Assembly: GCA_963556145.1 (NCBI GenBank)
Contig: OY744467.1
Coordinates: 3,038,001-3,102,000, forward strand
DNA from: Hygrocybe punicea
Taxonomy: Eukaryota > Basidiomycota > Agaricomycetes > Agaricales > Hygrophoraceae
Reading direction: 5' to 3'
Length of the DNA: 64,000 bases
Shown: one piece after another, positions 19,900 through 30,141 of the stretch
Position numbering within the stretch: the stretch's first letter is position 1
How the letters are laid out: each line of letters starts with the position of its first letter
Translations under genes and position numbers: made by a program
The notes under the pieces: generated by a model
The model's database searches: none
What the model was told of the DNA's origin: nothing
What the model saw: the letters and a program-made list of their open reading frames with translations, nothing else

Positions 19900-21600
19900 G
19901 TCTACTCGTTGCCTGCCTGTTGTCTGCCCACCACCCAGCCATCACGCTGCTGTGCAGTTGGTGCCATTGTCATTTCCTGCAGGCTTTGAGGGTGCACCAC
20001 TACTCACTGATCTTAATTGATGTGGCGCCATGGCAGGTCTTGATAATGGCAGTCATCTGCCCATTGCCCACTTGCCATCCACCCATTGCCCACCCATCTC
20101 CCAATCATATGACCTCATGAGCCCAGCTCCGATGTCAATTGATGTGGTGGTAGGGTTCGTGAGGTGATGACAGAGGTAGGGAAAGAGGCAGGTGGGAGAG
20201 ATGACGGGGGCAATGAGGGTGTATGGGGGCATGACAGAATGAGAGCGGGGATATGGCAGAGACACAATAGGATGGGAGGGTGATGAGAGAGGGCAATGAG
20301 GGTGTGGCCAATGGCGGGAGCATGACAGGATGAGGGTGGGGAGATGGTGGGGGCACAATAGGATGGGAGGGCAATGAGGGTGTGGGCGATGAGGTGTGGG
20401 AGATGGCGTGGACATGGCATGATGGGATGGGAGAGTCGGTGACTATGGAGCGGGAGATGGTGTGGACGACGAGGGAGTGGGAGATGATGTAGGTGATGAG
20501 GGAGTGGGTGATGGTGTGGGTGACGAGGGTGAGGGAGATGGCATGGCGAGAGAGATGGTGTGGGCAGGGATGATAGGATGGTATGTTGGAGAGATGGCAT
20601 GGGTGACGAGGGAGTGGGAGAGTGAGAAGATGGTGTAGGCATGGAGATGGCATGGGCATGGGTGAGGGAGATGGCGTAGGTGTGGACGAGGGAGATGGCA
20701 TGGGCAGGGGGAGATGATGGGATGTGAGGGTGGGGAGATGGTGTAGGTGATGAGGGTTGGGCAATGAGGGTGTGGTGTGGGTGACAAGGGTGTGGATGAC
20801 GAGGGTGTGGGAGATGGTAATGAGGATGAGGGAGATGACTTGTGGTGTGGGCGAGGGAGGTGATGGGTGGGAGGGCAGAGGTGTGGGTGATGGCTTGGTG
20901 GGAGATGGCATGGGTGATGAGTGTGCGGCGATGAGAGTGTGGGAGATGGCATGAACATGGGTGTGGGAGATGGCGTGGACATGGGTGAGGGAGATGGCGT
21001 GGGTGTGGACAAGAGAGATGGTGTGGGCAGGGGGAGGTGATGCAGCTGTGGTTGAGCAATGCTGATGTTGAGGGAACTGGTTTTGCGACCACTGCAGCAG
21101 CTTTGGTCCTTGGGAATCCAGTTTTGGATGGGATGGGAGGGTGGGGAGATGGCATGGGCAACGAGAGCATGGCGTGGGCAATGAGGGTGTGGCATGGGTG
21201 ATGAGGGTGTGGGAGATGGTGAGTGTAACAAGCAATGCCGAAGAGGATGAGGGAAATGGGAGATGTCGTAGGTGTGGATCAGGGAGATTATGAGAGGGCA
21301 GAGGTGTGGGTGATGGCTTGGCAGAAAATCGAGGGTGGGAGATGGCAGTAAGGGCGAGGGAGATGGCGTGGGGCATGGATGAGGCAGGGAGATCATCATG
21401 CATGGGCAGGGAAGATGCTGGGGATGGGATGAGCAGGAGCGGGAGAGATGGCAAGATGGTGTCACGATGGGCGTGAAGTCGTTCAAAAAGATTTTGATTG
21501 GTTTTGTTGACATCGGAGCTGGGTTCAGGTCATGATTGGGAGATGGGTGGGCGATGGGTGGGTGATGGATGGAAGATGGGTGGGCGCAATAGCTTTACTT
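19900..21600 (-). repeat. G-rich low-complexity core of E2
   Basis: Dominated on + by GGGAGATGG, GTGTGGG and GATGAGGG motifs, that is, the C-rich strand lies on -. Long open frames on - (up to 439 codons of Pro/Ser/His/Thr) simply reflect composition. It is the inverted counterpart of 11640-13590. A short unrelated segment at 21040-21120 (CAGCTGTGGTTGAGCAATGC) interrupts the repetition. Confidence 0.7.
20112..20165. repeat. 54-bp interrupted palindrome, copy C (in E2)
   Basis: Left arm ACCTCATGAGC, centre ATGTCAATTGATGT (20132-20145), right arm GGGTTCGTGAGGT ending 20165; the arms are 20 bp from the centre as in copy B. Flanks match copy B in reverse complement. Confidence 0.85.
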
Positions 21601-21661
21601 CTGATTGAAATTTGGAATGTTGATAACTACTGCAAATATATATTTTGATAACGATTATTGC

Positions 21662-21996
21662 TGTTTTCAAAATGCATGACTTTTTTTGACAAATAAATCT
21701 TTCAAAGAACAAAGCACCACAATCGTGGGAAAATTTCTATATATGGTAGTACTGTGAACTGCACAAACCCATTCCCATCATTGTGGTTACTGTAGCCCCC
21801 TGTGTACAATGTCAATAGCCTTGCATAAAAGACTTGCTGAATACATACAGCCCTCATTGATCTCCTCTTCGTTATCCAGGGTTGACTTGAGTAAACACTT
21901 ACCAGTGCTACCATATATAGAAATCTTTTCACAATTACGGTCCTTTGTTCTTTGAAAGATTTATTTTTTCAAAAAAAGTTATGCAATTTGAAAACA
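21662..21996. mobile_element. MITE c with about 80-bp inverted ends
   Basis: Left end TGTTTTCAAAATGCATGACT and right end AGTTATGCAATTTGAAAACA are inverted copies that continue through AAATAAATCTTTCAAAGAAC and CTATATATGGTAG. It splits the right side of E2. A fragment of the same family lies near 48.1 kb. Confidence 0.75.
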
Positions 21997-22438
21997 TCAA
22001 TAAATCCAATATTTTAGTCACACTGAAAGTTTAAATTTTGGGCTGCCTTTAGATGATACCTAAATCTAGACTAGCAAATTTGAGCAAACTTGTAGCTAAA
22101 TTCTGTTTTCCTTCCATAATTTTGAACAAGTCATTATTTTAATTGTAAAACTTGTCTAAAGATGAAACTAAATAAATACTTTAGATATATATTTATTTGT
22201 GACTCAAATTCAATATTTAGACTAGACCTAAATGTAAATCTAAAGATTATATTTTTCTGCACACTTTAGAAATCACTTTAGATCCCAACTAAATGTTGGA
22301 ACTCCTGAGGTGACTTTTAGATAACCTTATTGTTTACAACATTTTTAAACTTGTGATAACAACCAAAAAATTTCAATATTTGAGTGAATATCTCAATATT
22401 ATTTGCTGGCAAAAAATCCTCAACCATCTCCCGTGTCA

Positions 22439-22764
22439 GGCAACCCAACATCCCTTTCCTTATACAGTAATTGCTAAGTGATAACATTGAAACATTTATT
22501 ATTCTTTGCTCATCCATGGACTTTTCATGAAAAATGGACTGACAGTTGTTACAAAGCATCTCTAAGTCACGAATTATAATAAATTGAATTCCTCAAGTGT
22601 CCACTATATTGATAGCTACAAAAAAGTCTTTCTAATGGACTCCTAGCTCTTAACTATCCTGACCTAGTTTTATTGCATTTTTACGTGTAGTATTTTTTGA
22701 GAAATCAATTCTGAAATATTATTAGGACACCTAGCGAGTACTGTATAAGGAAAGGGTGGTTAGG
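22439..22764. mobile_element. Interior of the outer TTCTATTT-type MITE
   Basis: Inverted arms CCCTTTCCTTATACAGTA (left) and TACTGTATAAGGAAAGGG (right) enclose about 240 bp of AT-rich sequence with no gene. This is the larger part of the host element whose left tip is at 11093. Confidence 0.6.
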
Positions 22765-23048
22765 TTGCATGAGAACTCCCCAGGAGTCAAATAGAATTTG
22801 CCTACCATTCTAAACTTAGAAATTTGTAGGAATTTATGATATTCCAAAATAATCAAATTTGAAGGCATTGTTTGGGCAAAAATGAAGACAAAAGTTGAAA
22901 GTTTCCTGCATCTTTTTGGATAACCAAATGGTTGCAAAATGCATCAAAGTCAAGGTGAGTCTTTCACTTTGTCTTGTATAGACCTCTTTTCTATATTAAG
23001 AAAATGAGCTTGTGAAGAAAATTAGTTTCACTGGTCATCCACTTTATT

Positions 23049-23365
23049 TTATTTTATTTGTTTTTCAGTCATAATATTGTCTCTCAGGGTGGACCCTATG
23101 TTGGACATTATATACATGGGTGAAGGATATACAAAAATGGGAGCCTTCCTGGAAACTGTGCCTCTGGCTTGCGAGTGCAACCACAATGGAGTAAGTCCCC
23201 TGTGGTCCCAATATGTCCATGTTGTTTTAAATGCCTGACCTGACATGTGAGGGGGCTTGATGTCTAGGATGGGGTGGTGGAGTACGGGTGATCGAGACTA
23301 GCTAAGTGCTCAGCCGATTAAGCGGACATACATGGAGGGGGGCTGTCACAGGGAGAAGAAGAGAA
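23049..23365 (-). mobile_element. 5'-truncated LINE copy (3' UTR only)
   Basis: The - strand matches the 3' untranslated region of the complete LINE at 60575-60890: CTGTGACAGCCCCCCTCCAT, the GACCACAGGGGACTTACTCC-type stretch and the GAGGCACAG block recur in order. An A-rich tail (AAATAAAATAAAATAAA on -) lies at about 23040-23060. Substitutions are mostly C-to-T type. Confidence 0.8.
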
Positions 23366-23404
23366 AAAATGGGGGTAAGAGGGGGCTGGGTGAAAGATCG
23401 AGGG

Positions 23405-23687
23405 TGTCATATCCCATGCAGCTCCGCCGGATTCCGACGAACTCCGCTCCGGACTTTTCCGCCGACTTATCTTATCTTATCTTATCTTATCTTCTCGCGT
23501 ACGTTATTGTTCTTCTCTTGTTAATTACTATTCTTCCCCATCTCCGTTTACTCCGACCTCCTTTTCTCTTCCTCCCCTTTGTTTACTTGTCACCGTACAT
23601 AGCAACCTTTTATCCCTTTTATTTTCTTCCGAACTCCGGTCCTCTTTCCGGAGTTCATATTGTCTTCACGTCTCCAAGGACATGACA
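23405..23687 (+). repeat. 5' LTR of gypsy-2
   Basis: It starts TGTCATATCC and ends GGACATGACA, an inverted pair with one mismatch, as expected for LTR ends. It contains a CTTAT pentamer run (about 23466-23495). The matching 3' LTR is not in the window because the assembly breaks inside pol. Positions 23688-24005 are the leader; no standard tRNA primer site is recognised. Confidence 0.6.
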
Positions 23688-24005
23688 ATTAGTCTACCAA
23701 GTATATAACTAGAACTACAATGTTCTGTAACTCCGTTCAGAAAATCAACTTGAGTTCCTTATTTCTTACCCACTCTCAAACTTAAGGCTTTCCCTTAAGC
23801 TCATTAGTTATCTTAATACTTAGTCCGGAACTCCGGACTAACTCCGCTCCGTCCACGTCTTCTCAATACGACTTAAGGAAGTAGTGAACCTACTTCAAGA
23901 GTTGACATCTCCGCTCCTCCGAAGAACTCCGATCCTTCCGGAGTTGCACGCCTCTAACAGTATTTTCTGAACAACTCTTGAGTCGTATTCCCTTTACATT
24001 TGATC

Positions 24006-25178
24006 ATGTCTTTCCAAGGCTTCTCCCAACGAAGAACCCCCACACGTTATCGACTTACACGACCGGCAAACACCTCATCCCAACGCCCAACGATAACCCC
24101 GGTCTCTCCGTTGGAAGAAACTCACACTCCGAGACACGAACCGTTTCCGCGCCCAGTCTTCGAAGAGAACAATCCTCTCGGACCGGGCAATCCTAATCGC
24201 GATGATACCAACCTTGCTGAGGCCATCGCTCTTCTAGCCACTACTCTCCGAAACAAAGGAGACGACAAGCAACGCACCAAAGTCCGAGAACCGGACACGT
24301 TTGACGCCTCCGATCCGACAAAACTCCGCCCTTTCCTGGTTCAGTGTCAACTGAACTTCAATGATCGACCAACCGCTTTCCAAACGGACGGCGCCAAAGT
24401 CAACTTCGCCCTCTCCTACCTCAAAGGGATCGCACTTGCGTGGTTCGAGCCTTACCTTTTGGAGAACCCAGATATCGATACCTATCCGCCGGACTTCATG
24501 TCCGATTACGGAGATTTCTGCACGGAGTTGCAGAATAATTTCGGACCTCTGGACCCTAAAGGTAGCGCCGAGAGCGAGTTGGAAAACCTTGTAATGAAGG
24601 ATAACCAACGAATTGCGAAGTATATCGTCAACTTCAATCGTCTCGCTACGCAGACTGGCTGGGACATCGGTGCCTTACGGCATTCTTTTTACCGAGGACT
24701 TCCGGATCGCCTCAAAGATCAACTTGCCCAATCCGAGAAACCAAAGAACCTCTACGAGCTGAAGGATAAGGCTCAACTCCTTGACGCCCGGTATTGGGAA
24801 CGGAAATCGGAGATTTCCCACGCTTCGGGATCCTCTTCTGCTAAAGCCTCTACTTCCGAGGCCAAGTCTTCAACCGAAAAAGCTTCTGAGAAGAAGTCCC
24901 CTGCCAAAACTACCAACTCCGGTAGTACCTCCTCCACCACTCCGAAAACCCCTCCTGTCTACGCCGATAAGCTAGGCAAGGATGGTAAACTCAAGCCCGC
25001 GGAACGTCAACGCCGCATCGACAATAAACTCTGCATTATATGCGGAGGAGCCGGACACATGGCCAAGGATTGCACCAAGGCCAAATATTCGTCCACTCGC
25101 GTTGCCGCCCGCGCCGCCTCCACTTCCTCCGCACCTCCGGTCTCTAGTTCCGATTCTCTAGAGGAGCCGGAAAAATAG
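24006..25178 (+). CDS. Gag of Ty3/gypsy element gypsy-2
   Basis: 390 residues from ATG 24006 (MSFQGFSQRRTPTRY). The middle has PDTFDASDPTKLRPFLVQCQ, ALAWFEPYL and a LENLVMKDNQRIAKYIVNFN stretch, the retrotransposon Gag capsid pattern. A Ser/Thr/Lys linker leads to one CCHC knuckle, C-II-C-GGAG-H-MAKD-C (about residues 338-351). The stop TAG sits in GGAAAAATAG, and the pol frame is already open across it, so pol is probably reached by a -1 shift. No lesion seen. Confidence 0.85.
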   Translation: MSFQGFSQRRTPTRYRLTRPANTSSQRPTITPVSPLEETHTPRHEPFPRPVFEENNPLGPGNPNRDDTNLAEAIALLATTLRNKGDDKQRTKVREPDTFDASDPTKLRPFLVQCQLNFNDRPTAFQTDGAKVNFALSYLKGIALAWFEPYLLENPDIDTYPPDFMSDYGDFCTELQNNFGPLDPKGSAESELENLVMKDNQRIAKYIVNFNRLATQTGWDIGALRHSFYRGLPDRLKDQLAQSEKPKNLYELKDKAQLLDARYWERKSEISHASGSSSAKASTSEAKSSTEKASEKKSPAKTTNSGSTSSTTPKTPPVYADKLGKDGKLKPAERQRRIDNKLCIICGGAGHMAKDCTKAKYSSTRVAARAASTSSAPPVSSSDSLEEPEK

Positions 25179-27881
25179 AGAGCAGTCTGCATACTCCGGC
25201 ACAGGATGTAGGCTGCGTTGAACCTGACTGTGCGCTACCGGAAGTAAAACTCAACGCGTCCGCTCTTTCTAACGATTCCTTGACGATTTCTCTTTATCAT
25301 TCTACTACGCTTATCGTTACCCTTGTGGATTGTGGATCGACGCATTGTTTCATTGACCCGGAATTTTGTTCCCTTCACAATCTTCCTATTTTTCCTACTG
25401 CTCCGAAACGCCTCCGCTTGTTTGATGGTTCCTCCGGTGGAATCATCGACAAATGTGTATCTATCTCTGTCCGTTTTTCTACTGGTGAAATTCTAATCTT
25501 AGAATTTTTGGTCACTCCGTTGGATCCGTCTGTTTCCGCAGTTCTTGGATATAGCTGGCTCGCCAAATACAATCCGTTGATTGACTGGGTCGAGCATAGC
25601 GTTAAATTCCGTTCTTCTGATTCCGCGCCTCCGTTGTCGACTCCGGTGCCTAGCGAGGCACCACTTCCGGACCCTCCAGTACGACCTCCGTCCTCTCCGT
25701 CTACTCCGCCTGGACCTTCTTCACCATCCGCCTCGAAGCCTGACATCTCCTTTGTCAGCGCTCAAGCCTTTTTGCGTGGTTGCAAAGTACCCGGCACTCA
25801 GGTCTTCCGTATGGAAGTCCGATTACCTGACGCCACCGGTCGCTCTGCAAGCTACGGCCCTCCGGAGTCCTCCGAACCCTCCGTGGACCTTCACAATATC
25901 CCTGAAGAGTATCACGAATTCGCTGACGTCTTTAGCAAAACGAAGGCTTGGAACCTCCCTGAACACCGTCCTTACGACCTCAAAATTAATTTGGAGGATG
26001 GTGCAAAACCTCCTTTTGGCCCGATTTACTCTATTTCACCCTTAGAGCTCGAGACCCTTCGGGAATTCCTTGACAAGAATCTCCGGGCGGGTTTCGTCCG
26101 CTCCTCCCGTTCTCCCTGCGGAGCTCCCATTCTTTTCTCTCGGAAGAAAAATGGAAGTCTTCGACTTTGCGTGGATTTCCGAGGACTCAATCGTATCACG
26201 AGGAAGGACCGCTATCCTATCCCTCTTACGGCGGACCTTCTCGACGCTCCCCGGACTGCGCGCATTTACACTAAAATCGACCTTAAACACGCCTACCATT
26301 TAGTCCGGATTGCCGAAGGTGATGAGTGGAAAACAGCTTTCCGCACTCGCTATGGCTCGTTTGAATGGTTGGTAATTCCGGAAGGTCTTACTAACGCCCC
26401 GGCGGCCTTCCAACACTTCGTCAACGATATTTTTTCCGACCTCCTTGACGTCTCTGTCATTGTTTACCTTGACGACATCCTTATTTATTCCGATGACCCC
26501 GCTGATCATGTAGACCATGTCCGCGAGGTCCTCCGACGACTCCGGAAACACGGCCTCTATGCCAACGCCGAGAAGTGCTCTTTTGGCGTTGACACGGTGG
26601 AATACTTGGGTTACATTCTTTCCCCCCAAGGCCTTTCTATGGATCCTGCCAAGGTCCAAACTATCCAGGATTGGCCGGAACCCCGGAAGATCAAAGATGT
26701 TCAATCCTTCCTTGGATTCGCCAATTTTTACCGGCGTTTCATTCCGGACTATTCCTCCATCACTATTCCACTTACCCGGCTCACTCGTAAAGGGTTACAA
26801 TGGAATTTCGATGATAAGTGTCGTTCCGCCTTCAATGACTTGAAATCCGCTTTCATTTCCACCCCAATCCTTTCCCATTGGTCACCCGAGTTTGACACTC
26901 TGGTGGAGACTGATGCTTCCGATTACGCCGTTGCTTCCATTCTCTCCGTACGCCATCCTGACGGTGAAATTCATCCGGTTGCTTTCCGGTCTCGTACCCT
27001 TTCGGACTCGGAGTTGAACTACGATACCCATGACAAGGAACTCCTTGCCATCTTCGACGCTTTCACTGCCTGGCGGCATTATTTGGAAGGTACTGCTACT
27101 CCGGTCGACGTTATCACCGATCACAAAAATTTGGAGTACTTCTCCACCGTCCGCTTGCTTACCCGCCGTCAAGCCCGCTGGTCGGAGTTCCTTTCCCGCT
27201 TCAACTTTGTTATCCGCTTTCGCCCAGGCAAGCTTGGCACTAAGCCCGATACCCTTACTCGACGCTGGGACGTCTACGCTAAAGGGGGAGATAGCGACTA
27301 CGCCAAAGCCAATCCTCACAATTTCCGCCCTGTTTTTGGGCCGGAACAATTGGCTTCGTCCCTCCGAGCGACTTCCCTCGAAGATGTAGTCCTTGGCGCC
27401 GGATTCACCATAGACGTCGATTCCCTTCACTCCGATATCATCTCCGGACTACAGGTTGATCCTATTGCCTCCGGACATGTTTCCCGTACCACCTCCGGCC
27501 CAGATCCTCGATGGTCTATCGACGATTTAGGTTTTCTACGCCTTGATAATCGTATCTATGTCCCCGATGTCAATGACCTACGACTCCGGATTTTGCGTTC
27601 CAAACATGATCATCCTACTGCAGGACACTTCGGGCAAAATAAGACTCTCGAAATCATCCGGCGGGAATACACCTGGCCCGGACTCCGGACTTTTGTCCGT
27701 GATTACTGCAAGTCTTGCACAACCTGCGCGAGATCCAAAACCCCTCGGCATCGTCCTTACGGATTGCTTAAGCAGCTCCCTATTCCGGAGAAACCATGGA
27801 ATTCAATTTCCATGGATTTCATCGAACAACTTCCGGACTCCGAAGGATTTACGGCCATCCTAGTTGTGGTTGACCGTCTTT
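25160..27881 (+). CDS. Pol of gypsy-2: protease, RT, RNase H, integrase (cut by gap)
   Basis: The frame is open from within the end of gag. Domains in order: protease with VTLVDCGSTHCFID (about 25315); Pro-rich linker; RT from FGPIYSISPLELETL with LCVDFRGLNRITRKDRYPIP, KIDLKHAYHLVRI and the catalytic YLDDILIYS (26465-26491); RNase H with ETDASDYAVASILS and FRPGKLGTKPDTLTRR; integrase zinc domain HDHPTAGHFG...CKSCTTC; then SMDFIEQLPDSEGF, the first catalytic Asp region, and LVVVDRL at the gap. No stop or frameshift occurs in more than 900 codons, suggesting a young, possibly active copy. Sequence after the gap does not continue the domain. Confidence 0.9.
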
Positions 27882-27981
27882 NNNNNNNNNNNNNNNNNNN
27901 NNNNNNNNNNNNNNNNNNNNNNNNNNNNNNNNNNNNNNNNNNNNNNNNNNNNNNNNNNNNNNNNNNNNNNNNNNNNNNNNN
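27882..27981. other. Assembly gap of 100 N
   Basis: Exactly 100 N, the usual placeholder for a gap of unknown size. Integrase coding sequence stops on its left; on its right is unrelated GC-rich element sequence. Any frame reported across it is artificial. Confidence 0.98.
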
Positions 27982-28240
27982 CCATCACCGCTGCCTCGGC
28001 CACCACGCAGCCAACCTCCCATTGCACCACGACATGTCTGCATTGTGCCCCGAGCATGGTGCAGACCTGTCGTCGGCCTCAGTTACCTCGCACGAGCACG
28101 CCGCAACGTCAATTGACGTTGGCGCGGTGAACGCGAGGTAAATACCGTACCATATCCGTATCCGTGGCTCGGGTATGGATATTGATGGATACAGATACGG
28201 ATACCAAATTCGGCACCCGCGGATGATCCGTGCAGTTGCC
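27982..28240. mobile_element. End of a palindrome-bearing element (copy E), with GGATACGGATA-type repeats
   Basis: GC-rich sequence after the gap leads to palindrome copy E at 28085-28140. Then 28141-28210 is made of ATCCGTATCCG / GGATACAGATACGGATACC motifs in both orientations, resembling subterminal repeats of a DNA element end. The opposite end would be in the gap. Confidence 0.5.
28085..28140. repeat. 54-bp interrupted palindrome, copy E
   Basis: Left arm ACCTCGCACGAGC, centre extended to AACGTCAATTGACGTT (28105-28120), right arm GTGAACGCGAGGT ending 28139. Confidence 0.85.
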
Positions 28241-28245
28241 TAGGT

Positions 28246-28770
28246 TCCATTGGTGGCAGCGGAGGCAGCAAAGGGTTTCCTTTTTGCATTTGCCATTATT
28301 GACTCTCTTGTGGCATATGAAGAGACCCTTGGAGAGAACTAGGTGAGCAGTGTCAGGTGAGTCTAGAGAGAATATGGTGTGACCACATGTCTGATTCACT
28401 AAGCGACATTCTTTTGGTTTAATCCAATTTGCACGGATGATGAAGTGTGGGGGGAGTTCATTGGCTTCTTCAATTTTCCTAAGATGATCAGATGCATCAG
28501 AATCGAAGATTAGTGGGATGAAGTAGGCTATGATTGTATAAGTGTGTCGTTTTATGGTGGCTCTGTGACCGAAGGTAGATAGGAAAGTGGTGAGCCGGGT
28601 GCTGTCTTGTAGCCAGGAAGGGATTAGGTCCAAGTTCACCTCCAGTAATATGCCCCCATTCCTGAGCTTTGTGACTGCCATGAATTTGTAGTTGGGTGGC
28701 GGTGTCATGGAGTCAAGCGTGTGGTTGGCCTTTTCTGTAATTTTTGAGAGGCTCATGTCGAGGGCTTTTT
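28246..28770 (-). pseudogene. LINE ORF1 fragment (Tad1 type)
   Basis: The - strand encodes a piece of the same ORF1 found at 54.67 kb, matching its residues from about 238 to 403. Shared blocks include LSKxTEKANH, YKFMAxTKLRNGGILLE, TTFLSTFGH, NWIKPKE and the start of the first zinc knuckle (CCLRCHQWN). Identity is roughly 75-80 percent by eye. It stops abruptly inside the knuckle at the repeat element on the left and at about 28770 on the right, where the next element begins. Several Arg codons are changed in a CpG-transition manner. Confidence 0.85.
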
Positions 28771-28959
28771 TCAGTACTTTTCACTCTACCATGTGTTCCT
28801 ACCCACTTCCTAGGGACTCCCTAGGGACTACATTTCATCCAATATGACCTAGGGTGTCCCTAGGGATTCCATCTGAAAATCCCAATTTCATCAAATTTTA
28901 CTCCTTAGGGAGTATTTGTAGTAGTCCCTAGGGACTCCCTAGGGACTCCCTAAAAAACT

Positions 28960-29400
28960 CGGCGTTTCGTAACCATTTTGCTTATATCTCAATAACTATT
29001 CAAGTTGTTACCATTTTGTTGTTATAGTTCAATTTAAAGCTTCAAAGCCTTTGATTTGGCTTGTTAGCTCTAGATTTTTATTCAAGTTGTCCCTAGGGAG
29101 TCCCTAGGGAATTCCTAGGGAATTTAAAAAACTCGACTTTTCTCAATCATTTTGTTTATATCTCAATCACTATTCACATTCTTACCATTATTTTGTTACA
29201 GTTCAATTGAAAGCTTCAAAGCCTTTGATTTGGCTTGTTAGCTCTAGATTTTTATTCAAGTTGTCCCTAGGGAATCCCTAAAAAAAACTCGGCTTTTCTT
29301 AATCATTTTGCTGTTATTTGACTCACTTTTTAAGTTGGTTACATCTCAATGTCCTACATAGCTCAGTGTAAAGCATGAAAGCCTTTTATTGGGCTTGCTT
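28960..29400. repeat. Tandem repeat of about 175 bp, two and a half copies
   Basis: AAGCTTCAAAGCCTTTGATT then TGGCTTGTTAGCTCTAGATT and TTCAAGTTGTCCCTAGGGA occur at about 29037 and 29212; a third diverged copy follows to 29400. Units begin with AAAAACTCGGC and contain CTTATATCTCAAT. Confidence 0.7.
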
Positions 29401-29750
29401 TATATATTTTCACTGATATTGAAGCTAATACAACTTCAAGACTGGAACTGAATCACTTGATTTAATGACTATTCAGCTGGATTGCTTATATATATTATAG
29501 AGAAAAATGCCATCAAGTATTCCAATGTCCAGTCATCTGTGTCAATATCAATTCCATAGTCCAAATCCTCATCCTCATCCTCATCTTCATCTTCATTCTT
29601 CTGAGCACCTTTTGAGTTTTGCTTGTTGATGACACGTTCTGTGTGAAGAAACAACATTGCATGTAAAAACCAGTCAAAATTACAAGGAAGCATTCTTTTG
29701 AGAATAGGTTCAAATCCACCCAGCCATGAATTCAGTTGCTCACATGCCTA

Positions 29751-30141
29751 TTACAGTCATTTTCCGCAAGCTTGACACTAACTCAAATTTTTTGAAGTTT
29801 AGAAAAATAAAAGTAATTCAGCTATATCTCATGAAGTACTGCATGGATTGAGATGGTTATAGAGGGAAATTTGTACTATTTCTAAAGGGCTATCTACTCC
29901 TGTTATCATTTTGGATGTTAAAAAATACTGGTTTCCCTTCTATTTCATCCACAACTCACCATTCACTAAACATTGTCCCAATATAATAACAGGAGTAGAT
30001 AGCCCTTTAGAAATAGTACAAATTTCCCTCTATAACCATCTCAATCCATGCAGTACTTCATGAGATATAGCTGAATTACTTTTATTTTTCTAAACTTCAA
30101 AAAATTTGAGTTAGTGTCAAGCTTGCTGCAAATGGCTGTAA
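29751..30141. mobile_element. Foldback MITE, near-identical 170-bp arms, TA target duplication
   Basis: Ends TTACAGTCATTT (left) and AAATGGCTGTAA (right); arms 29766-29915 and 29980-30126 are almost perfect inverted copies (for example CAAGCTTGACACTAACTCAA on both sides). TA flanks both ends (29749-29750, 30142-30143), as for Tc1/mariner-type elements. It carries the F1 family signature TCATGAAGTACTGCATGGAT. High arm identity suggests a recent insertion. Confidence 0.85.

Larger units (their letters stand above)
13981..22312. mobile_element. Long-TIR element E2 (second copy of the E1 family, ACT target duplication)
   Basis: Left end CACATCAGGACTTTCCACAT at 13981 and right end CTCCTGAGGTG at 22312, flanked by ACT on both sides (13978-13980, 22313-22315). 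The left arm is split by the Ngaro-like element and by MITE b, and resumes at about 18608 and 19664; the right arm (about 22000-22312) is interrupted upstream by MITE c. The core (19900-21600) is G-rich on +, the reverse orientation of the E1 core, with palindrome copy C and a degenerate half copy at 21506-21535. Confidence 0.7.
11119..22435. mobile_element. MITE2 (CAC...GTG ends, TCA target duplication), split by two inserts
   Basis: The ends CACAGGAGACGGATGAGGAT (11119) and CCATCTCCCGTG (to 22435) form inverted arms of about 120 bp. TCA flanks both ends (11116-11118, 22436-22438). Excluding inserts the element is about 263 bp. A relative at 31679-31934 is uninterrupted and shows the empty state of the E2 insertion site: it reads ATGAATACCACTTTTAGATG where MITE2 here has ACCACT, E2, then ACTTTTAGAT. 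Confidence 0.65.
11093..22797. mobile_element. Host MITE (TTCTATTT-type ends) carrying the whole nested complex
   Basis: The left end TTCTATTCGACTCC with GGGAGTTCTCA (11094-11118) matches the inverted right end (22765-22797), which reads TGAGAACTCC then CAGGAGTCAAATAGAA on +. The element resumes at 22439 with GGCAACCCAACATCC, CTTATACAGTAATTGCTAAG, mirrored at 22735-22764. Without inserts it would be about 385 bp. It belongs with the MITE at 18692-19660, whose ends are alike. MITE2 (11119-22435) sits inside it, flanked by TCA on both sides. Confidence 0.6.

Noticed and set aside
20115..21513. Long - strand frames of 350-440 codons in the E2 core
   Set aside because: Same reason: low-complexity composition, three overlapping frames equally open.
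27982..28141. C-terminal extension of the gypsy pol frame across the gap
   Set aside because: It exists only by reading through 100 N into unrelated element sequence.
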